A stretch of 23,502 nt of DNA from JAMCZZ01 sp964363695 (GCA_964363695.1 CAYIJI010000011.1:1-23502); one strand, 5' to 3'. Positions 1 through 7,090 are shown, counted from the first letter of the stretch. Translations and numbers: made by a program. The notes: a model not told the origin generated them from the letters alone.

Positions 1-26
1 CAATTCAAAATTGAATTACCTATCTT

Positions 27-115
27 TGTCATTCCCGCGAAGGCGGGAATCCAGAAACTATTGTATAGATCCCCGGGCACCACTCTCAAGCTACACCGCC
101 GGTCCCGAGGATGAC
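27..115. repeat. Degenerate intergenic palindromic repeat (TGTCATTCC family)
   Basis: The stretch starts with TGTCATTCCCGC and immediately forms a hairpin (ATTCCCGC / GCGGGAAT, about 32-50). It ends about 65 bases later with a second, decayed arm (GATCCCCGGG ... CCGAGGATGACC). TGTCAT at one end and ATGACC at the other fit a worn terminal inverted repeat. Related sequences occur at 5519-5610 and 6010-6160. It lies just downstream of the glycosyltransferase operon. No T-run follows in the operon's direction, so it is not a convincing terminator. Confidence 0.5.
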
Positions 116-142
116 CATATGGCTAGCATTTCGAATTGAATA

Positions 143-874
143 TTATTTGTATTTTCCCGTCAGCAAGTTTTTACGTACTTGCCAAGAATCTTTTATCATG
201 CGCAAGCCGTCTTTTATCGGATTCACCGTCGAGTGAGGATCGTCGTACCACGTAATACCGACTTCTCTAGTCCAAAACTTAAGTTTCTTTGCAATTGCCA
301 AAACTTCAATATCAAAGGAAAACCTGTCAAAAGTTTGCCTTTTGAAAATTTCCTCGGCAGCTTTTGCTTTGAAAAGCTTGAAACCGCATTGTGTGTCTTT
401 TATGTCGAGACCGGCTAATGTTTGGATTATATGGTTTAAAACTCTGCTTCCAATAATGCGATGGAATGGCTGTGGCCGGGCCAATTTTCCCCCTCTACAA
501 TATCTGGAACCAATTACAACATCAAATGTTTCAATGTACTTTAGGAGCTTATCAACTTGTTTAATAGGCGTTGAATTATCAGCATCAGTGAAAAGAATAT
601 AGCGTCCGATGGCGGCCAGCATGCCTTCTTTCACCGTATAGCCTTTACCTTTGTTCTCTTTCCTGTCTATTATTCTCAAATTCTCTATTTCATTTGCGTA
701 TTTTTTGACAGCTTCGGCCGTATTATCAGGAGAACCATCAACCACAATAATAGTTTCAGTTAAGAAATCATGGGAAGCTTCATATTCTTTAATGGCATCG
801 AGGATTTTATGAATCCTTTTTTCTTCCTTATATGCGGGAATAACAATTGATAAATAAATTTCTTTTGGAGGCAT
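143..874 (-). CDS. GT2 glycosyltransferase, dolichyl-phosphate beta-glucosyltransferase-like
   Basis: A family 2 glycosyltransferase of 243 aa, expected to move a sugar from a nucleotide donor onto a polyprenyl-phosphate at the inner face of the membrane. The GT-A fold is visible: SIVIPAYKEE near residue 9, VDGSPD at 45-50, ENKGKGYTV at 73-81, the metal-binding DAD at 97-99, GSRYCRGG at 122-129, and the DTQCGFKLF signature at 160-168. The last is typical of the dolichyl-phosphate glucose/mannose synthase group. There is no C-terminal GtrA-like membrane domain, so it is a soluble or peripheral enzyme. Its ATG overlaps the stop of the upstream gene by one base (TAATG), so translation is probably coupled. 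It is the last gene of a four-gene operon and probably makes the lipid-linked sugar used by the GT39 enzyme before it. The exact sugar cannot be read from sequence. Confidence 0.9.
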   Translation of the reverse strand: MPPKEIYLSIVIPAYKEEKRIHKILDAIKEYEASHDFLTETIIVVDGSPDNTAEAVKKYANEIENLRIIDRKENKGKGYTVKEGMLAAIGRYILFTDADNSTPIKQVDKLLKYIETFDVVIGSRYCRGGKLARPQPFHRIIGSRVLNHIIQTLAGLDIKDTQCGFKLFKAKAAEEIFKRQTFDRFSFDIEVLAIAKKLKFWTREVGITWYDDPHSTVNPIKDGLRMIKDSWQVRKNLLTGKYK

Positions 875-2718
875 TAGAGACCAACCTTTCGTTTTTCTTG
901 ATCAAGACTCCATACAGGATCAATTTTAGTGATAGGATAAGGAGAAACCGGCGGATTTTTGATTAAATCTTCCGGAGTGATATTGAAAACCAATATCGAG
1001 CCGCCGATCTCTGCAACCGGTTCAAAAACATCCAACCACCCATACGACCACTTGCCCTCTTTTTCGCCATATAATTTTGATGACTGGTAAAAGGTGGCCG
1101 AGATTGCAAGCCATCCGGTCGTCGGACCATATGAACTATGCCACTTTCTAGACTCTGGTATATAGTAGCTTGGCACAGAACCGCCGAAATAGTCTACTTT
1201 AATATCATTAATGTTGTTATCATCCACGTATTTTTTTAGCCGCAGAAGATCCTGTCCCCAATCCAAAGAAGAGTCAACTAAGTAATTGTAACGCTGATCC
1301 CGAGGGACAGCTTCATTGAAATATCCGATGTAACTTGGGAAATAAGAGAGAGTAGAAACAATAAGAAAAGCGACCAGCCCTCCGGCAAAATACCTTCCGA
1401 TTTTACTCTTCGATTCCCAGATCTCATTTAGACCGTATCCGATTAGAAGAAGGACAAAGGGAACTGTCGGCATTAGGTGCCTGATGCCAATGTTTAAAGA
1501 ACCCTTTAAAGTGAATGCCCAATAAACAAGCCATGGAGTTAAAAACAGGCTGGCTGTCCAGAATTTATCCTTATTTTTATAAAATTTGCTTGCAAATAGA
1601 GTAATAATCGACCACAAGAACAGTACGATAATTGAAATCGGAGTTTTGACCAGCCATGCAAAGGGGAAATACCATGGGATCGACTTATCTGAAACCTGGC
1701 CCAGGGCAAAAGTGGCGTTCCCTCCGGCAACTCTGGCAAAAACAAGCAACACGCCAAGAAGATAATGGCCCAAACCCCTAGTGATTGGATTGTTTTCAAA
1801 TAAATGAAGAAAAATTCTTTGCATTAACGTTCCGGGGTCTTGCGTCAGGTTTCCCTCTATCACTTCGTGCTCAATGCCCGCCGGAGTGTTCCAGACAAAA
1901 GGAATATAGACGATCCAAACGACAATCAGAGAAATAGTGCAAGTCCAGAAGTATTTTTTGATATTTTTCCAAAATTCCCCAATAAAAGAACTTTCTTTCC
2001 TGTTTAAAATAGACCGGATAATTACTAGAAATAAGAGCACTCCGAATAAAAGGAAGGCGGAAAACTTTAAAAGCTGGGCGATGCCAAAGGCAATGCCGGC
2101 GTAAATGACCGATTTGTGGTCATTTTTTACTAAGGCCTTGTCGAAATAATAAATTGATATAACATAACCGAATGCTGCTGCAATGTCGGTTGTAACAAGC
2201 CTCCCGTGAGCAATCACATCGGGGTAAAAAGCGTACAAAAGTAGGACCAAAAGTCCTATTCTTCTGCTCCAAAGTTCGGCAGCCCATTTGTAGATAAATA
2301 ATCCCAAGCCGATCATTAAGAAAATCATCGGCAGGCGGGCCCAAAACAAAACATTTGCAGGATCGTTCCCGGCTTCATAAAGAAGATACCAACCCGCTTC
2401 CCATTGGTTGATGCCTTCCCAACTCCAATCACTTTTGATTCCATTGATGCTGTTTTGGATAGCCAGAGGAAAACCGGCAAGAGCTTTGGCTAAGGGCGGA
2501 TGCTCAGGATTGAGCCGGAAATCCAGATATCTGTCATACGAATATCCAGACGGAATGTGGGCAATTTCATCTACAGTTCCGGAATCCCCGGGAATTCCAA
2601 AGATGCCGCGGGATGAAAAAAACGCCAAGAGAAACATAAATCCCAAGATGAGGAAAACAAAAAAAGCGGCAAAGTACTTTCTTTGACTCAAAGAGATATC
2701 TTTATTTAAGAAGTTCAT
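874..2718 (-). CDS. GT39/PMT-like membrane glycosyltransferase
   Basis: A large multi-pass membrane protein (614 aa) of the protein-mannosyltransferase/ArnT superfamily. These enzymes take a sugar from a polyprenyl-phosphate carrier and transfer it to a protein or glycan on the outside of the membrane. The first membrane segment spans about 14-34. It is followed by an outward loop with the acidic pair D50-E51 (TVDEIAHIP) and the HPPL motif near 73, both characteristic of the family. Around ten further hydrophobic segments follow, then a soluble C-terminal part of about 150 aa from residue 460. The start has a good Shine-Dalgarno (GGAGGG at 2723-2728) lying inside the end of the upstream gene. 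The stop of that gene abuts this ATG. The downstream GT2 enzyme plausibly supplies its lipid-linked donor. The acceptor is unknown; S-layer or pilin glycosylation is possible. Confidence 0.85.
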   Translation of the reverse strand: MNFLNKDISLSQRKYFAAFFVFLILGFMFLLAFFSSRGIFGIPGDSGTVDEIAHIPSGYSYDRYLDFRLNPEHPPLAKALAGFPLAIQNSINGIKSDWSWEGINQWEAGWYLLYEAGNDPANVLFWARLPMIFLMIGLGLFIYKWAAELWSRRIGLLVLLLYAFYPDVIAHGRLVTTDIAAAFGYVISIYYFDKALVKNDHKSVIYAGIAFGIAQLLKFSAFLLFGVLLFLVIIRSILNRKESSFIGEFWKNIKKYFWTCTISLIVVWIVYIPFVWNTPAGIEHEVIEGNLTQDPGTLMQRIFLHLFENNPITRGLGHYLLGVLLVFARVAGGNATFALGQVSDKSIPWYFPFAWLVKTPISIIVLFLWSIITLFASKFYKNKDKFWTASLFLTPWLVYWAFTLKGSLNIGIRHLMPTVPFVLLLIGYGLNEIWESKSKIGRYFAGGLVAFLIVSTLSYFPSYIGYFNEAVPRDQRYNYLVDSSLDWGQDLLRLKKYVDDNNINDIKVDYFGGSVPSYYIPESRKWHSSYGPTTGWLAISATFYQSSKLYGEKEGKWSYGWLDVFEPVAEIGGSILVFNITPEDLIKNPPVSPYPITKIDPVWSLDQEKRKVGL

Positions 2719-4230
2719 TTAACCCTCCGATGCAAATGTCCTTTTTACGGATTTTTTAGTAACTCTAAATATTTCCAAACGTTTTCCAAACATAAGGCGT
2801 GTTTGCGACTCAAGAGCCGGAACCGAAGAAAAAACGATATTTGATATTGGCATTATTATCGGAGTGAGAACCCAATCCAGAAGAATTCTTTTGAATGGCT
2901 TTTTTCCTCTGTGCGGCGGAACAAGAAGGGTCGAAATTATCAAAGTCGTGACCATGCCGATCCATGCAACAGCAACAAGCCAGGAGTAAACAGTCGGAAA
3001 GTTGAAAGCTAAAACGGTATTTCTGAAATCAGGGTTAAGGGCGAGAGGCAGCCATGAAGAAGTAGCCAAAATAATCGATGTTGTCGACCACGAAATGTGG
3101 GCTTCCCACAAGATCAAAGCGTTGCACCACCTATCAACGAAGGGTATGTTTTTATTCCCAATGGTATGCTCCATCACATAAGGAATGTCTGATACGCCCC
3201 AAGACCACCGCCTTTTCTGTAAATATTGCTCTACTAACGTCTCTTTTAGATTATCTCCCAAAACAGCGTCTTGGTAAATAGGGGTATACATGGGGACGAC
3301 TTCATGCCGGCCGTTGAACTTAAAATAAGTTCTCCAGAATTGATGGCCGTCCTCCACAATAGTTTTCGTCGACCAAAACTCAACCCTAACCAGCGCTTCT
3401 AAGCACTGGGCATGCGCAGAAAAATTCCGGAGGCGAGACGGCCTTGTTGCCACCACTAACTGCCAGAAAGAAGAGCCCATGGCAATCAACCGCATCGGCA
3501 TCGGAACATCCCAAATATTATTGAAATACATCGGCAGGGGCTGAAAACTTTTATGAATAGGGTCGGCATCGGATAGAAACTTATAGGTCAAGCAAGCGAG
3601 GTACTTTTTGTCCATCCGGTTATCCGAATCCATTGTAGTAACAATCACGTTCTCAAAAGGAATATTTTTCTCTTCAAAATACTCCTTTATTTTCTTTCCG
3701 GCATAGGTTATATTGGGGCCTTTGCCAATAACTTCACCGGGGATGTCTTTTGGATGCATAATCGTAATAAAATCGCATAATTCTTTAGCATATTTTTTTT
3801 GCAATGTTCTAGCCACCACCTCAGCGTTTTCTTTATCCCTCTCCTCGGTCGCCAAGACATAAATGACTTTATCCATCGGGTAGCTCGATTTAACTATAGA
3901 TTCGATTGAGGACTCCAATATGCTAATGTCTTCCTTGTATGTCGGAACGATAACGAGATGATAAATATTTTTCCAAGCATCAATCGGGGCGAGTTCCTCG
4001 AGCTTTTTTTGCCAATCGATTTTAGTATCCTGCTTAAAGTTCCTATATCCCAAAATGAGCCGGTAGCACATAAAAAATATTTTAGTTAGCCAATAGCACA
4101 AAAAGAAGATCATAAAAATTGCCAATGATCTTGGATACCAAATAGAGAGAGCGACCGGGAATAGAATAATAAACCAAACAATCGCCCCGGGGAGAATCTC
4201 AAACAGCCTCTTATATTTCCAATTTGTCAT
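2719..4230 (-). CDS. Processive membrane GT2 glycosyltransferase (cellulose-synthase-like)
   Basis: A 503-aa integral membrane family 2 glycosyltransferase, probably polymerising a surface polysaccharide. Two membrane segments (about 16-34 and 36-58) precede a cytosolic GT-A domain with IVPTYKED at 94-101 and the metal-binding D201-S-D203. The catalytic acid pair is E293-D294 (VEDGHQFW), and Q338-K-R-R341-W342 forms the QxxRW motif found in processive enzymes such as cellulose and hyaluronan synthases. Two to four membrane segments follow from about 375 to 480. No Shine-Dalgarno is visible. The ATG lies 2 nt after the upstream stop, which suggests translational coupling. It belongs to the four-gene glycan operon. 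Donor sugar and product cannot be told from the sequence. Confidence 0.87.
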   Translation of the reverse strand: MTNWKYKRLFEILPGAIVWFIILFPVALSIWYPRSLAIFMIFFLCYWLTKIFFMCYRLILGYRNFKQDTKIDWQKKLEELAPIDAWKNIYHLVIVPTYKEDISILESSIESIVKSSYPMDKVIYVLATEERDKENAEVVARTLQKKYAKELCDFITIMHPKDIPGEVIGKGPNITYAGKKIKEYFEEKNIPFENVIVTTMDSDNRMDKKYLACLTYKFLSDADPIHKSFQPLPMYFNNIWDVPMPMRLIAMGSSFWQLVVATRPSRLRNFSAHAQCLEALVRVEFWSTKTIVEDGHQFWRTYFKFNGRHEVVPMYTPIYQDAVLGDNLKETLVEQYLQKRRWSWGVSDIPYVMEHTIGNKNIPFVDRWCNALILWEAHISWSTTSIILATSSWLPLALNPDFRNTVLAFNFPTVYSWLVAVAWIGMVTTLIISTLLVPPHRGKKPFKRILLDWVLTPIIMPISNIVFSSVPALESQTRLMFGKRLEIFRVTKKSVKRTFASEG

Positions 4231-4232
4231 TT

Positions 4233-4565
4233 TTATGAATTTGATAGATAAAAAATTTCAAGAATAAAGACCAAAAGAGAAACAGCGATATTGGCGGATA
4301 ACAGTAAATAACTGATTTCTTTTTCCTTGTCATAAGAAAACAGGGCTAAAGTTGTGTTTAATAATAATACTATCACCAAATAGCGCAGCGGGTAAATGCC
4401 CAAATGTTCATAGATAGAAAGATACCTTTTGGATATGACGCCTCGCCAGATCAAAAAATTGGTCAGAAAAAAGACGGCTGATGCCGAGATGAGATAAAAA
4501 TTGACCCTGTCATCGAACAAAGCTTTTTTGATTGCTACCCACCCATCTGAGAAATAATTTCTCAC
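4233..4565 (-). CDS. Small membrane protein leading the glycan operon
   Basis: A hydrophobic protein of about 110 aa with three predicted membrane segments. Its N-terminus reads RNYFSDGWVAIKKALFDDRVNFYL. It resembles small conserved membrane proteins often seen in CPR genomes, from memory and without a named family. The frame opens with a TTG at 4586, but the GTG at 4565 is preceded by a G-rich Shine-Dalgarno-like GGGGG about 5 nt upstream, so it is preferred here. The stop is 2 nt before the processive GT2 gene, placing it first in the operon. A role as an accessory or anchoring subunit for the glycosyltransferases is only inferred from position. Confidence 0.65.
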   Translation of the reverse strand: MRNYFSDGWVAIKKALFDDRVNFYLISASAVFFLTNFLIWRGVISKRYLSIYEHLGIYPLRYLVIVLLLNTTLALFSYDKEKEISYLLLSANIAVSLLVFILEIFYLSNS

Positions 4566-4734
4566 TACAACCCCCGTTATCCCCAAGACCTGTCTCGCCG
4601 AGCCAAGGCGGAAGACGGAGATTCATAAATAATATTGGCTGTGCCACGTGACCAAGTGGAGCTAAATGATCAGTCGCGTAAAATCGCTTCGCTCACACGC
4701 GACACATAAAACACACGCTTCGCTTGGTTTTACG

Positions 4735-4809
4735 TGGAGCCGGAAGCGGGATTCGAACCCGCGGCTTGCTGTTTACGAAACAGCTACTCTACCCCTGAGT
4801 TACTCCGGC
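4735..4809 (-). tRNA. tRNA-Thr (anticodon CGT)
   Basis: A full cloverleaf reads on the minus strand. The acceptor stem GCCGGAG pairs with TTCCGGC (last pair G-U). The D arm is ACTC/GAGT, the anticodon stem GCTGT/ACAGC with loop TTCGTAA (anticodon CGT), and the T arm GCGGG-TTCGAAT-CCCGC. The discriminator T and the CCA end are encoded. The first 10 nt also hold the last codons and the stop of the HNH gene upstream, so RNase P would cut inside that reading frame. No promoter of its own is obvious, so it is probably co-transcribed with the HNH gene. Confidence 0.95.
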
Positions 4810-5255
4810 ATGTTTTTTCGTAAAATCCGGCTTTCTTTGGCTCTTCTGCTTAGAATACGACCATTTCTGCCATTACCTCTATTTAATCCAGCATAAGTTG
4901 GTGATAATGAATCACAATTTGGGCAAAGAAGCCGAAGGTTATCCTCTGTATTATTGCGCCAATCGCCATCTACATGATCAGCGACTAAAGGTGTTTGTTT
5001 AGTTTTGGGATTAACCTCGGCCCAATCGCATAAGCAGCATCTATTTCCAAACTTTTCTCTCAAATAGCGCTTGACGTGGTTGGATACTATACCAGGGTTT
5101 TGTAAGCCATCCACATCACCATCTTTCCATTTCTTAATATAAGAATGGTATTGATATTCGATTTGACATGCGTTACTACAATATTTATATCCTGAACGGG
5201 CTGTTTCTTTTCCACAATTAAGGCAATTTTTTCTGGGTTTTTTAGGCATTGGCAT
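4800..5255 (-). CDS. HNH endonuclease between two tRNA genes
   Basis: A small HNH-family nuclease. Numbering from the longer GTG frame that opens at 5276, there is an N-terminal zinc knuckle (C18-x2-C21 ... C33-x3-C37). The HNH core follows, held by C80-x2-C83 and C118-x2-C121, with the catalytic motif DHVDGDWRNN at 100-109 and EDNLRLLCPN at 111-120. This layout is common in phage and homing-type HNH proteins. The ATG at 5255 (residue 8) is chosen because a TTGACA-16-TATACT promoter sits with its -10 only 6 nt upstream, so the mRNA should be leaderless and the GTG could not be included. The gene lies between tRNA-Gly and tRNA-Thr, and its TAA stop is inside tRNA-Thr. It is probably a selfish homing-like gene. 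A defence or repair role cannot be excluded. Confidence 0.88.
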   Translation of the reverse strand: MPMPKKPRKNCLNCGKETARSGYKYCSNACQIEYQYHSYIKKWKDGDVDGLQNPGIVSNHVKRYLREKFGNRCCLCDWAEVNPKTKQTPLVADHVDGDWRNNTEDNLRLLCPNCDSLSPTYAGLNRGNGRNGRILSRRAKESRILRKNMPE

Positions 5256-5261
5256 ATACTC

Positions 5262-5289
5262 AGTATAGCCAATCACCTACCAATGTCAA
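5262..5289 (-). promoter_or_regulatory. Leaderless promoter of the HNH gene
   Basis: On the minus strand, TTGACA (5284-5289) is followed by 16 nt, TATACT (5262-5267), 6 nt, and ATG at 5255. The -35 is perfect and the -10 matches 5 of 6. Transcription should begin at or next to the ATG. No Shine-Dalgarno is present. Confidence 0.75.
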
Positions 5290-5354
5290 TTTTTTAAGTG
5301 GTTGATTCTTGGTAAGATCGCCCGCAAATTTCCAACTTCGTGGGAAACTCGCCG

Positions 5355-5428
5355 TGGAGCGGGTAACGGGAATCGAACCCGTGACTCATCCTTGGGAAGG
5401 ACGCATTTTACCACTAAACCATACCCGC
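5355..5428 (-). tRNA. tRNA-Gly (anticodon CCC)
   Basis: The acceptor stem GCGGGTA/TACCCGC is perfect. The anticodon stem CGTCC/GGATG holds the loop TTCCCAA (anticodon CCC). The T arm is ACGGG-TTCGATT-CCCGT and CCA is encoded. Translating the opposite strand gives a spurious peptide, which is not a gene. Confidence 0.95.
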
Positions 5429-5440
5429 AATACAACCTAC

Positions 5441-5469
5441 AATCTATCATTTCCAGCTCAAAAAAACAA
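5441..5469 (-). promoter_or_regulatory. Probable tRNA-Gly promoter
   Basis: Minus strand TTGTTT (5464-5469), 17 nt, TAGATT (5441-5446), then 12 nt to the tRNA 5' end. Spacing is ideal, hexamers are moderate. Confidence 0.45.
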
Positions 5470-5496
5470 TAAACTAAGCTCAATCCCGGGCTTTTG

Positions 5497-5621
5497 GTAA
5501 CCACTCACTGCCCCCTGTTGTCATCCCAGACTGCAAGCTTGAGATCTGGGATCCAGAGAGTTAGTCTGCTTGCATAATTTCTAGATTCCAGATCAAGTCT
5601 GGAATGACAGTGAGTGGTTAC
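5497..5621. mobile_element. 125-bp MITE-like element with perfect 14-bp terminal inverted repeats
   Basis: The ends GTAACCACTCACTG (5497-5510) and CAGTGAGTGGTTAC (5608-5621) are perfect inverted repeats. Between them are two hairpins: TCCCAGA ... TCTGGGA (left) and ATTCCAGA-TCAAG-TCTGGAAT (right). They are bounded by TGTCATCCC and GGAATGACA, the family seen at 27-115 and 6010-6160. It has no coding capacity, so it would depend on a transposase elsewhere. No clear target-site duplication is visible. Confidence 0.65.
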
Positions 5622-5632
5622 GGCTTTTGCTA

Positions 5633-5661
5633 TTGACATTTATAGAGTTTTATGTTAGCAT
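5633..5661 (+). promoter_or_regulatory. Promoter for the 60-aa membrane protein gene
   Basis: TTGACA (5633-5638), 17 nt, TAGCAT (5656-5661). The -35 is perfect and the -10 is weak (4/6). It lies directly beyond the MITE-like element and about 49 nt before the ATG at 5710. Confidence 0.55.
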
Positions 5662-5709
5662 ATTAGACATGCTGGAGGAAAAGGTGGTGAATATTCAAGG
5701 AGGCATCAA

Positions 5710-5892
5710 ATGCTTAACTCGATTATATTCATCGTCTCAGCAACCCTAATAGGGTACGCCGGAATCCTGAATGGGATTCTGGCGCACTCAGGGGCTCCGG
5801 AGCTCAGTTTGATGGTGGAAGGCACCTTCTGCTTAGGACTTACCGGAGTCACCTACTCAACACTTTCTGCTCTCAAGTCTACTAGCGGATGA
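5710..5892 (+). CDS. Small two-segment membrane protein, unknown function
   Basis: I do not recognise a family for this 60-aa protein. It has two hydrophobic stretches, about residues 2-26 and 33-55, with a short polar turn (HSGAPE) between them, so it should be a helical-hairpin membrane protein. Support for a real gene comes from its signals: a perfect AGGAGG Shine-Dalgarno (5698-5703) 6 nt before the ATG and a TTGACA-type promoter upstream. A G-rich hairpin follows the stop at 5920-5955. It stands alone between repeat elements at the edge of the GC-rich block that holds the PEP-CTERM genes, and may have arrived with them. A toxin of the small-membrane-peptide type is one possibility, without direct evidence. 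Confidence 0.6.
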   Translation: MLNSIIFIVSATLIGYAGILNGILAHSGAPELSLMVEGTFCLGLTGVTYSTLSALKSTSG

Positions 5893-6009
5893 CGAGAGAG
5901 CAGAATATGCAAGCACCGGTTCAGTCCCCCCCAATCAACCCCGGGAGGGACTGAATCAACCTCGAATCATCAAATAATTGATGGTTGGAGCGTTGAAAAC
6001 AACAAAAAG

Positions 6010-6160
6010 TGTCATCCCAAGCCCTTCTTGTCATTCCTTTTTTTCTCTGTCATTCCCGTCATTCGACTCTGCCTTCGATTTCCACTCAGGCCCTGAGCTT
6101 GTCGAATGGGAGGCCTGAGCCTAATCGCTCAGACTCGAAGAGCGAAGGCGGGAATCCAGT
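6010..6160. repeat. Compound palindromic repeat cluster
   Basis: TGTCATYCC occurs three times (6010, 6029, 6048). The last copy opens an arm ending in GCGAAGGCGGGAAT (about 6142-6155), the same end sequence as at 27-53. Inside lie CATTCGAC (6060-6067) with GTCGAATG (6101-6108), and CTCAGGCC (6085-6092) with GGCCTGAG (6112-6119). The pairs interlock, which suggests one repeat inserted into another. TGAGCTTGTCGAATGG (6094-6109) is the reverse complement of the first part of the direct repeats at 8582 and 9503. Confidence 0.6.
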
Positions 6161-6170
6161 TCCATATACT

Positions 6171-6240
6171 CCCGTGAGTCAAAGCTAGAAGTAAGTGATT
6201 AAACTAGTACTCAAAGCTTATTGCTAGCTTGACTCTCGGG
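6171..6240. repeat. Imperfect inverted repeat upstream of PEP-CTERM gene 1
   Basis: The left arm CCCGTGAGTCAAAGCTAG (6171-6188) matches the reverse complement of the right arm CTAGCTTGACTCTCGGG (6224-6240), apart from one mismatch and one extra A. The 35-nt loop contains a third copy of CTCAAAGCTT. It could be a transcription-factor dyad or a MITE remnant. Confidence 0.45.
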
Positions 6241-6269
6241 AAGTAGTTTTTTCACGAAGAGGAGCCGAA

Positions 6270-6305
6270 CCCGATTCATCGGGGCGGTATGGGGTAAACC
6301 CCCAT
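6270..6305 (+). promoter_or_regulatory. Two hairpins in the PEP-CTERM gene 1 leader
   Basis: CCCGA-TTCA-TCGGG (6270-6283) and ATGGGG-taaac-CCCCAT (6289-6305) stand in tandem. The second ends one base before the Shine-Dalgarno GGAGG (6306-6310), so its folding could affect ribosome access. Confidence 0.4.
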
Positions 6306-6318
6306 GGAGGATTGGGAA

Positions 6319-6951
6319 ATGCGCAACATTCAGTATCTCTTGGTAATTGTAGTAGTAGTTATGGCGCTCTGCGCCATCCCTGCACACGCCGGTGGCGGCA
6401 TCGGATATTATCAACCACAGTTTAGTCTAACCATCCGTGGAATAGACGGGTGGCAACACCAGACATCCAGTTACATGCAAGCAAAAATCAACCCGCCGTT
6501 TTACGAGAACGGCGAAGACAACGTCCCGCTCGTGTACCCCCCACATGCCGACAATTTTACCGTCGGATACTGGAACAATGATGGCCAGAAGCTCTCAGTA
6601 GAGACATTGGCTCATCCATACCCTTCGGGAAATTTCCAGTGGGAGGGCTTCATCGAAGTCGGGACAAATGATTCTCGCACCAGTCTTACTTTTGACTGGT
6701 GGATCGCCCCCTCGAAGCTGTCATGGTGGATGCAAATCTACCGGGTTGACACCAGAAGACTGGTAAAAAGAACGTTGATCGAACCAGGCAGCACTGATAA
6801 CTATGGTGCCATCACAACGCCGATATCACGGGGAGGATACGACATCCTCGTGGCGGCATGGGATCCCAACCCCGTTCCCGAGCCGGGATCGCTCCTGGCC
6901 CTAATGACCGGCTTGGCCGGTCTAGTCGGATTCGTCCGACGCCGGCGATAG
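6319..6951 (+). CDS. Secreted PEP-CTERM sorting-domain protein
   Basis: A predicted exported protein of 210 aa. It begins MRNIQYLLVIVVVVMAL with a signal peptide ending near AHA. A beta-rich, aromatic-rich body of about 160 aa follows, with many W and Y and no family I recognise. It ends with a classic PEP-CTERM tail: VPEPGS, a hydrophobic segment of about 16 aa, and VRRRR at the very end. In other bacteria this tail is recognised by an exosortase, which cleaves it for surface or matrix display. The ATG at 6319 is chosen over the in-frame ATG at 6304 because GGAGG lies 8 nt before it, and 6304 lies within the leader hairpin. Lines I counted by hand are about 47-57% GC, well above the flanks. 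A strong terminator follows. No exosortase is in the window. Confidence 0.85.
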   Translation: MRNIQYLLVIVVVVMALCAIPAHAGGGIGYYQPQFSLTIRGIDGWQHQTSSYMQAKINPPFYENGEDNVPLVYPPHADNFTVGYWNNDGQKLSVETLAHPYPSGNFQWEGFIEVGTNDSRTSLTFDWWIAPSKLSWWMQIYRVDTRRLVKRTLIEPGSTDNYGAITTPISRGGYDILVAAWDPNPVPEPGSLLALMTGLAGLVGFVRRRR

Positions 6952-6964
6952 TATCGACCGACCT

Positions 6965-7000
6965 GAATCCTGCCCCAACCGGGGCAGGATTCTTTGTTTT
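6965..7000 (+). terminator. Intrinsic terminator after PEP-CTERM gene 1
   Basis: Perfect 12-bp stem GAATCCTGCCCC / GGGGCAGGATTC with an AACC loop, followed by TTTGTTTT. It begins 13 nt after the stop codon. Confidence 0.9.
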
Positions 7001-7036
7001 GCATAAGAAATTTAAGTATACGCCTACCAAATATCT

Positions 7037-7045
7037 TGATATAAT
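7037..7045 (+). promoter_or_regulatory. Extended -10 promoter of PEP-CTERM gene 2
   Basis: TG-A-TATAAT is a perfect -10 (7040-7045) with an upstream TG. The -35 region is poor, as is common for extended -10 promoters. It lies after the preceding terminator, so gene 2 has its own transcript. Confidence 0.6.
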
Positions 7046-7090
7046 CGATTTGCGTCCAAAAGGGCGACATTTCATAGAAGAGGTGATTTT

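Larger units (their letters stand above)
5893..6303. other. Gene-free 411-bp stretch of hairpins and dispersed repeats
   Basis: I see no credible gene here. A hairpin at 5920-5955 (TTCAGTCCC / GGGACTGAA) may end the 60-aa gene transcript, though no T-run follows. Repeats occupy 6010-6160. An imperfect inverted repeat lies at 6171-6188 and 6224-6240. Two small hairpins sit in front of the first PEP-CTERM gene (6270-6305). Confidence 0.6.

Noticed and set aside
60..135. CATATGGCTAGCAT and GATCCCCGGG resemble cloning-vector sequence
   Set aside because: They lie in a decayed member of the TGTCATTCC repeat family. No further vector sequence adjoins, so chance or repeat decay is more likely than contamination.
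874..2718. Smaller frames inside the GT39, GT2, LCP and Res genes on both strands
   Set aside because: They are shadows of genes with clear family motifs and have no start signals of their own.
4666..4896. Plus-strand reading frame of 76 codons
   Set aside because: It is the antisense translation of tRNA-Thr and its flanks (the familiar SRKRDSNPRL type of false protein).
5286..5504. Reading frames on both strands over tRNA-Gly
   Set aside because: They translate the tRNA and its complement (ERVTGIEPVTHPWEG type). No start signals.
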